A stretch of DNA of 9,233 bases. It comes from CAYQTO01 sp964420455 (lineage in GTDB: Bacteria; Sumerlaeota; Sumerlaeia; SLMS01). Position 1 is the first letter of the stretch; every line of letters begins with the position of its first letter. The position numbers and the translations under genes were made by a program. The DNA is taken from contig CAYQTO010000150.1 of assembly GCA_964420455.1 (NCBI GenBank), positions 1 through 9,233 of the forward strand, written 5' to 3'. Shown here piece by piece: positions 7,113 to 9,233 of the stretch. The notes below the pieces were generated by a model. The model worked only from the letters and a program-made list of their open reading frames with translations. It had not been told where the DNA came from and made no database searches.

Positions 7113-7128
7113 CTGACAGTTTCGTCAG
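7113..7128. repeat. CTGAC-N6-GTCAG inverted repeat
   Basis: Perfect 5-bp arms around AGTTTC, about 55 bases upstream of the best -10-like sequence for cas10. A possible operator or small hairpin; nothing more can be said from the sequence. Confidence 0.25.
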
Positions 7129-7158
7129 CGAACACAAATTTCTCTCGCCCCGCCTTGT

Positions 7159-7173
7159 GGAAACTGCGTTTCC
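7159..7173. promoter_or_regulatory. GGAAAC-TGC-GTTTCC dyad upstream of cas10
   Basis: A perfect 6-bp inverted repeat with a 3-base centre, ending 9 bases before the -10-like TATAGAAT (7183-7190). That position fits an operator in the -35 zone of a cas10 promoter. GGAAAC also resembles the GGAAC -35 core of ECF sigma factors, an alternative reading. The GAAAC/GTTTC halves recall CRISPR repeat ends, but no second repeat copy exists. Confidence 0.35.
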
Positions 7174-7182
7174 TCCCAACAC

Positions 7183-7190
7183 TATAGAAT
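7183..7190 (+). promoter_or_regulatory. Candidate -10 element for the cas10 operon
   Basis: TATAGAAT includes TAGAAT, five of six matching the TATAAT consensus, and would place the transcript start near 7197 with about 90 bases of leader. No good -35 lies at 16-18 bases; TTGTGG at 7155-7160 is too far, 22 to 24 bases. So either the promoter depends on an activator or another sigma factor, or the match is chance. Confidence 0.3.
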
Positions 7191-7221
7191 TCCCCAAAGC
7201 TGCTACATTGCAGAAGTGTAC

Positions 7222-7230
7222 ATCCACATC
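7222..7230 (+). promoter_or_regulatory. ATCCACATC element upstream of cas10, mirrored upstream of csb1
   Basis: ATCCACATC lies 57 bases before cas10. Its exact reverse complement, GATGTGGAT, is at 6886-6894, so relative to each operon both copies have the same orientation. It could be a shared activator or repressor site; a 9-base match in 500 bases can also arise by chance. Confidence 0.3.
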
Positions 7231-7271
7231 ACGATCGTCTGACGCTTCCACCCGCAGGGAATCCGGCAGGC

Positions 7272-7278
7272 AAGGAGG
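7272..7278 (+). promoter_or_regulatory. Shine-Dalgarno site of cas10
   Basis: AAGGAGG, a near-perfect anti-16S match, 9 bases before the ATG at 7288. It fixes the HD-less start of Cas10; no better start exists upstream that would add an HD domain. Confidence 0.88.
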
Positions 7279-7287
7279 GCTTTTTCC

Positions 7288-9192
7288 ATGCCATTGCAGT
7301 ACCACTTTCGTTTCGCGATGGGGCCGGTGCAGGTTGCCATCGCCCAGGCCCGTTCCATTCGGGATCTGTGGACGGGGAGCTACCTGCTCTCCTGGCTGAC
7401 CGCCCGGGCCGCGGCGGAGGCGCTCCGGAATCGCGCCACCATCACCGACCCCCAATGGGCCGCCTCAACGCTGGTTCGCTTTCATCGCGGCGAGCCACCC
7501 ACGGAGGCCCAGCGCCCCCTCGCCCTCCGCTCGGCGCTTCCCAACACCTTCACCTTCCACGCCGAGGTCGAGGACCCCGCCCCCCTTGCCGACAAGGTCC
7601 GACAGGCGGCCCTTTCCGAGTGGCTTGAAATCGCCGCTTCGGTTCGCGGCACGCTCGCGCGGCATCTGCAGGGCGACGCCGGATGGGACGCCGACTGGGA
7701 CTCGCAGATCGAGCACGCCTGGACTTTTCGCGTGGATGTGGTCGCAACGACGGAGCACCTGCGAGACCGCGCCGTCGCCCTCGGAGCGCCGCCAGACTCG
7801 CTCCCGGTCGACCCCGCTCTGCTCGCCGAGGAGTTCCTGAACCGGGCGGGCGCGGCGGCGAAGCTCCTCCGGGAGATCCCGACCCACGGGGACCCGGGCG
7901 ATTCCCGCCCCAAGTGCAGCCTGACCGGTGAGCACGCACAGATGGGTCCCCCCGGCCTCTCGCTGGCAAGCCTCGCGGAATGGTGGCAGCGTCCGATGGC
8001 GCAGGCCGTGAAACGCGGCGGCGGGCGCCTCCGGGGCGGGGAACGGCTTGGAGCCCCCGCCCTTGTCAAGCGCCTCGCCTGGCCTGTGTCCCTTTCGCGC
8101 CGTCTCGCCGTGGACCCCGGCCAACTCCGCACCACCGATACCGCCACGGTGGCCGCGGGGCCGTGGCTGGCGCGCCTCCGTTCCGCCGACCCGCCCATCC
8201 CCCCCGGAGGGGATCACTATCTCCACGAGCGCCCCGAATGGTCCGGCCAGTGGCTCCACCAGACCGGCGATCCGGACGAGCCCGCGCCGCCCGACGTGGC
8301 CGAGCTCCTCCGCGAAGCACGCCGCCGTGGCGGGTCGCCGCCCACCTACCTCGCGGTGCTCGTGATGGACGGCGACCACATGGGCCAACGCCTCCATGGA
8401 TGTACCGTCGACGAGCGCCAGGACTTCACACGCAAGCTGAGCGCGTTCGCGTCCAACCGCGTTCCAGTAACCGTCCAGGAGTACCTCCACGGTCCCGACG
8501 GCCTGCGCTTCAACCAGCCTGTCTATGCCGGGGGCGATGACATCTTGGCGCTGCTGCCCCTGTGGATGCCCGGGGCCTTCGGCCGGCAAGGTGGGGAGGT
8601 ATCCGTGGTGGGGCTGGCGGCGCGGCTTGCCGCTGCCTTCGGCGAGCTCGGGCTGCCGGGCGCCGAGGAACCGGCCACCATGTCCGCCGGGCTTGCCGTT
8701 GTCCATTTCAAGACGGACCTCCGCGAGGCCCTCGACGCCGCCCGCGAGGCGGAAAAGGCCGCCAAGAACGGCGGCCGCAATCGGCTCCATCTCGTCGTTC
8801 GCCGCCGTTCCGGCGAACACGCGGGCGCCCCCCTGCCCTGGAACCTCGCCGCCGAGTTCGACGCCCTCGTCCGCGCATTCATCGACGGCGCGTCGGACCG
8901 CTGGGCCTACCGCCTCCGCGGCACTCTCGACCAACTCGCGCCCGAGACCGACCAGCCCAACGGCCCCAGCGCCATCGATGGTCTCTCCGACATGATCGAC
9001 GCCGAGGTCGCCCGCCTCCTCGCCCACAGCGACCAGCCCCAGGAGATGCGCGACCGCCATCTCGGCGCCTGGCGGGCCTTCTCCCGCTGCGGCCATGCGG
9101 TCCCCCGCACCCCCGCCACCCTCCGCAACGCCATCACCCTCATCCAGTCCGCGTCGTTCCTCGCCCGCGGACGCGAGCAAGGACGGTCCTAA
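7288..9192 (+). CDS. cas10: Type III-B Cas10/Cmr2, HD-less, with intact GGDD palm
   Basis: Large subunit of a type III-B (Cmr) complex: Cas10 senses target RNA and, through its palm, makes cyclic oligoadenylates. Seen in the 634 aa: the protein opens directly with FRFAMGPVQVAIAQARSIRD (8-27 region) and DLWTGSYLLSWL (26-37), the Cmr2 D1 signature, with no HD nuclease domain ahead of it. KCSLTGEHAQMG (209-220) sits where the zinc-binding CxxC region is expected, but only C210 is present. Palm residues are VMDGDHMGQRL (359-369, D361 and D363) and AGGDDIL (414-420, GGDD 415-418), both intact. MSAGLAVVHFKTDLREAL (465-482) and the following EAEKAAKNGGRN helix fit the cyclase fold. A C-terminal helical domain follows to residue 634. 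Length suits HD-less Cmr2 and is short of the HD-bearing form (871 aa in Pyrococcus furiosus). Start 7288 has AAGGAGG 9 bases upstream. It is divergent from csb1 and its stop overlaps the next gene by one base, so it heads an operon. Confidence 0.96.
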   Translation: MPLQYHFRFAMGPVQVAIAQARSIRDLWTGSYLLSWLTARAAAEALRNRATITDPQWAASTLVRFHRGEPPTEAQRPLALRSALPNTFTFHAEVEDPAPLADKVRQAALSEWLEIAASVRGTLARHLQGDAGWDADWDSQIEHAWTFRVDVVATTEHLRDRAVALGAPPDSLPVDPALLAEEFLNRAGAAAKLLREIPTHGDPGDSRPKCSLTGEHAQMGPPGLSLASLAEWWQRPMAQAVKRGGGRLRGGERLGAPALVKRLAWPVSLSRRLAVDPGQLRTTDTATVAAGPWLARLRSADPPIPPGGDHYLHERPEWSGQWLHQTGDPDEPAPPDVAELLREARRRGGSPPTYLAVLVMDGDHMGQRLHGCTVDERQDFTRKLSAFASNRVPVTVQEYLHGPDGLRFNQPVYAGGDDILALLPLWMPGAFGRQGGEVSVVGLAARLAAAFGELGLPGAEEPATMSAGLAVVHFKTDLREALDAAREAEKAAKNGGRNRLHLVVRRRSGEHAGAPLPWNLAAEFDALVRAFIDGASDRWAYRLRGTLDQLAPETDQPNGPSAIDGLSDMIDAEVARLLAHSDQPQEMRDRHLGAWRAFSRCGHAVPRTPATLRNAITLIQSASFLARGREQGRS

Positions 9193-9233
9193 TGATGAAG
9201 CAGACACCCGCCTTCCGCACCGCCATCCCCCTC
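9192..9233 (+). CDS. 5' end of next gene in the type III-B operon (cut by window edge)
   Basis: ATG at 9192 shares its A with the cas10 TAA stop (TAATG), and 14 codons are visible: MMKQTPAFRTAIPL. A second ATG follows directly at 9195. AAGGA at 9179-9183 gives 8 bases of spacing to the first ATG, so 9192 is preferred. The one-base stop/start overlap with cas10 is strong evidence for a real, translationally coupled gene. In Cmr loci cas10/cmr2 is normally followed by another cmr RAMP gene, often cmr3, but 14 residues are too few to identify a family, so the product is left open. Confidence 0.6.
   Translation, partial: MMKQTPAFRTAIPL

Larger units (their letters stand above)
6782..7287. other. 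Divergent intergenic region between type I-G and type III-B operons
   Basis: 506 bases with no convincing gene. The open frames that cross it on both strands give low-complexity translations without family similarity and lack ribosome sites. The csb1-proximal part (about 6820-6905) is clearly more AT-rich than its surroundings, as expected of a promoter zone. The region holds several short dyads, repeated GTGGAT/ATCCAC elements, a hairpin followed by six Ts, and an 8-bp GC-rich inverted repeat; each is listed separately. Both operons must be transcribed from here, so promoters for each are expected inside it. No clear consensus -35/-10 pair with good spacing was found for either. Confidence 0.9.

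Noticed and set aside
6782..7135. N-terminal extension of csb1 to the ATG at 7135
   Set aside because: The extension is Arg/Ser/Pro-rich without family similarity, crosses the AT-rich promoter zone, and a strong ribosome site marks the start at 6781.
7159..7173. A CRISPR repeat or mini-array suggested by GGAAAC/GTTTCC
   Set aside because: Only one copy exists in the window, with no regularly spaced repeats anywhere, so no array can be called.
6883..7455. Open frames on both strands through the divergent region (6883-7455 minus, 6887-7399 plus)
   Set aside because: No ribosome sites and no recognisable motifs; both run into the start of cas10 in the wrong frame or strand.
7465..9207. 580-codon minus-strand open frame opposite cas10
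   Set aside because: Low-complexity Gly/Ala/Glu-rich translation with no motif; the plus strand encodes an unmistakable Cas10 with GGDD.

Overview
The window is a high-GC bacterial segment with GC-rich third codon positions, probably from a draft or metagenomic assembly because it carries a run of ten Ns. It holds parts of two different CRISPR-Cas effector modules, transcribed away from each other. The sequence shows no host taxon; type I-G (formerly I-U) systems are scattered through several high-GC bacterial groups. There is no CRISPR array, no adaptation gene (cas1, cas2, cas4), no tRNA, rRNA or transposase.

Minus strand, read from 6781 down to 43: a compact type I-G operon in the order csb1 (Cas7 backbone), csb2 (Cas5-Cas6 fusion), cas3 (helicase with a C-terminal HD nuclease), and a 363-aa protein with the PL..L.ALG..R N-terminus seen in Csx17/Cas8-like and 'Cas3-extension' proteins of I-G systems. 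Gaps between genes are 6, 11 and 2 bases. Each gene has a strong Shine-Dalgarno sequence, and the ones for csb2, cas3 and the last gene touch or lie just before the preceding stop codon, so the four are one transcriptional unit, likely translationally coupled. The operon probably continues past base 1.

Plus strand, from 7288: a type III-B cas10/cmr2 gene encoding a 634-aa Cas10 with an intact GGDD palm motif but no HD nuclease domain, followed with a one-base overlap by a gene cut by the window edge (14 codons seen). The missing HD domain suggests an interference module that acts mainly through cyclic oligoadenylate signalling and target RNA cleavage. The effector would lie outside the window.

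The two operons share a 506-bp divergent intergenic region (6782-7287), the richest non-coding part of the window. It holds copies of a GTGGAT/ATCCAC element upstream of both operons in the same orientation relative to each operon, several dyads (GTAAT-GT-ATTAC, GGAAAC-TGC-GTTTCC, an 8-bp GC-rich inverted repeat) and a terminator-like hairpin with a T6 run. Together the modules would give a DNA-targeting, Cas3-dependent arm and an RNA-sensing Cas10 arm, which may share control and possibly crRNAs.

One technical point: the N run inside cas3 is flanked on both sides by the same five bases, ACGAT. Merging them restores a family-like VQIVWRADL segment in frame, so the gap is probably a scaffolding artefact and not missing sequence.
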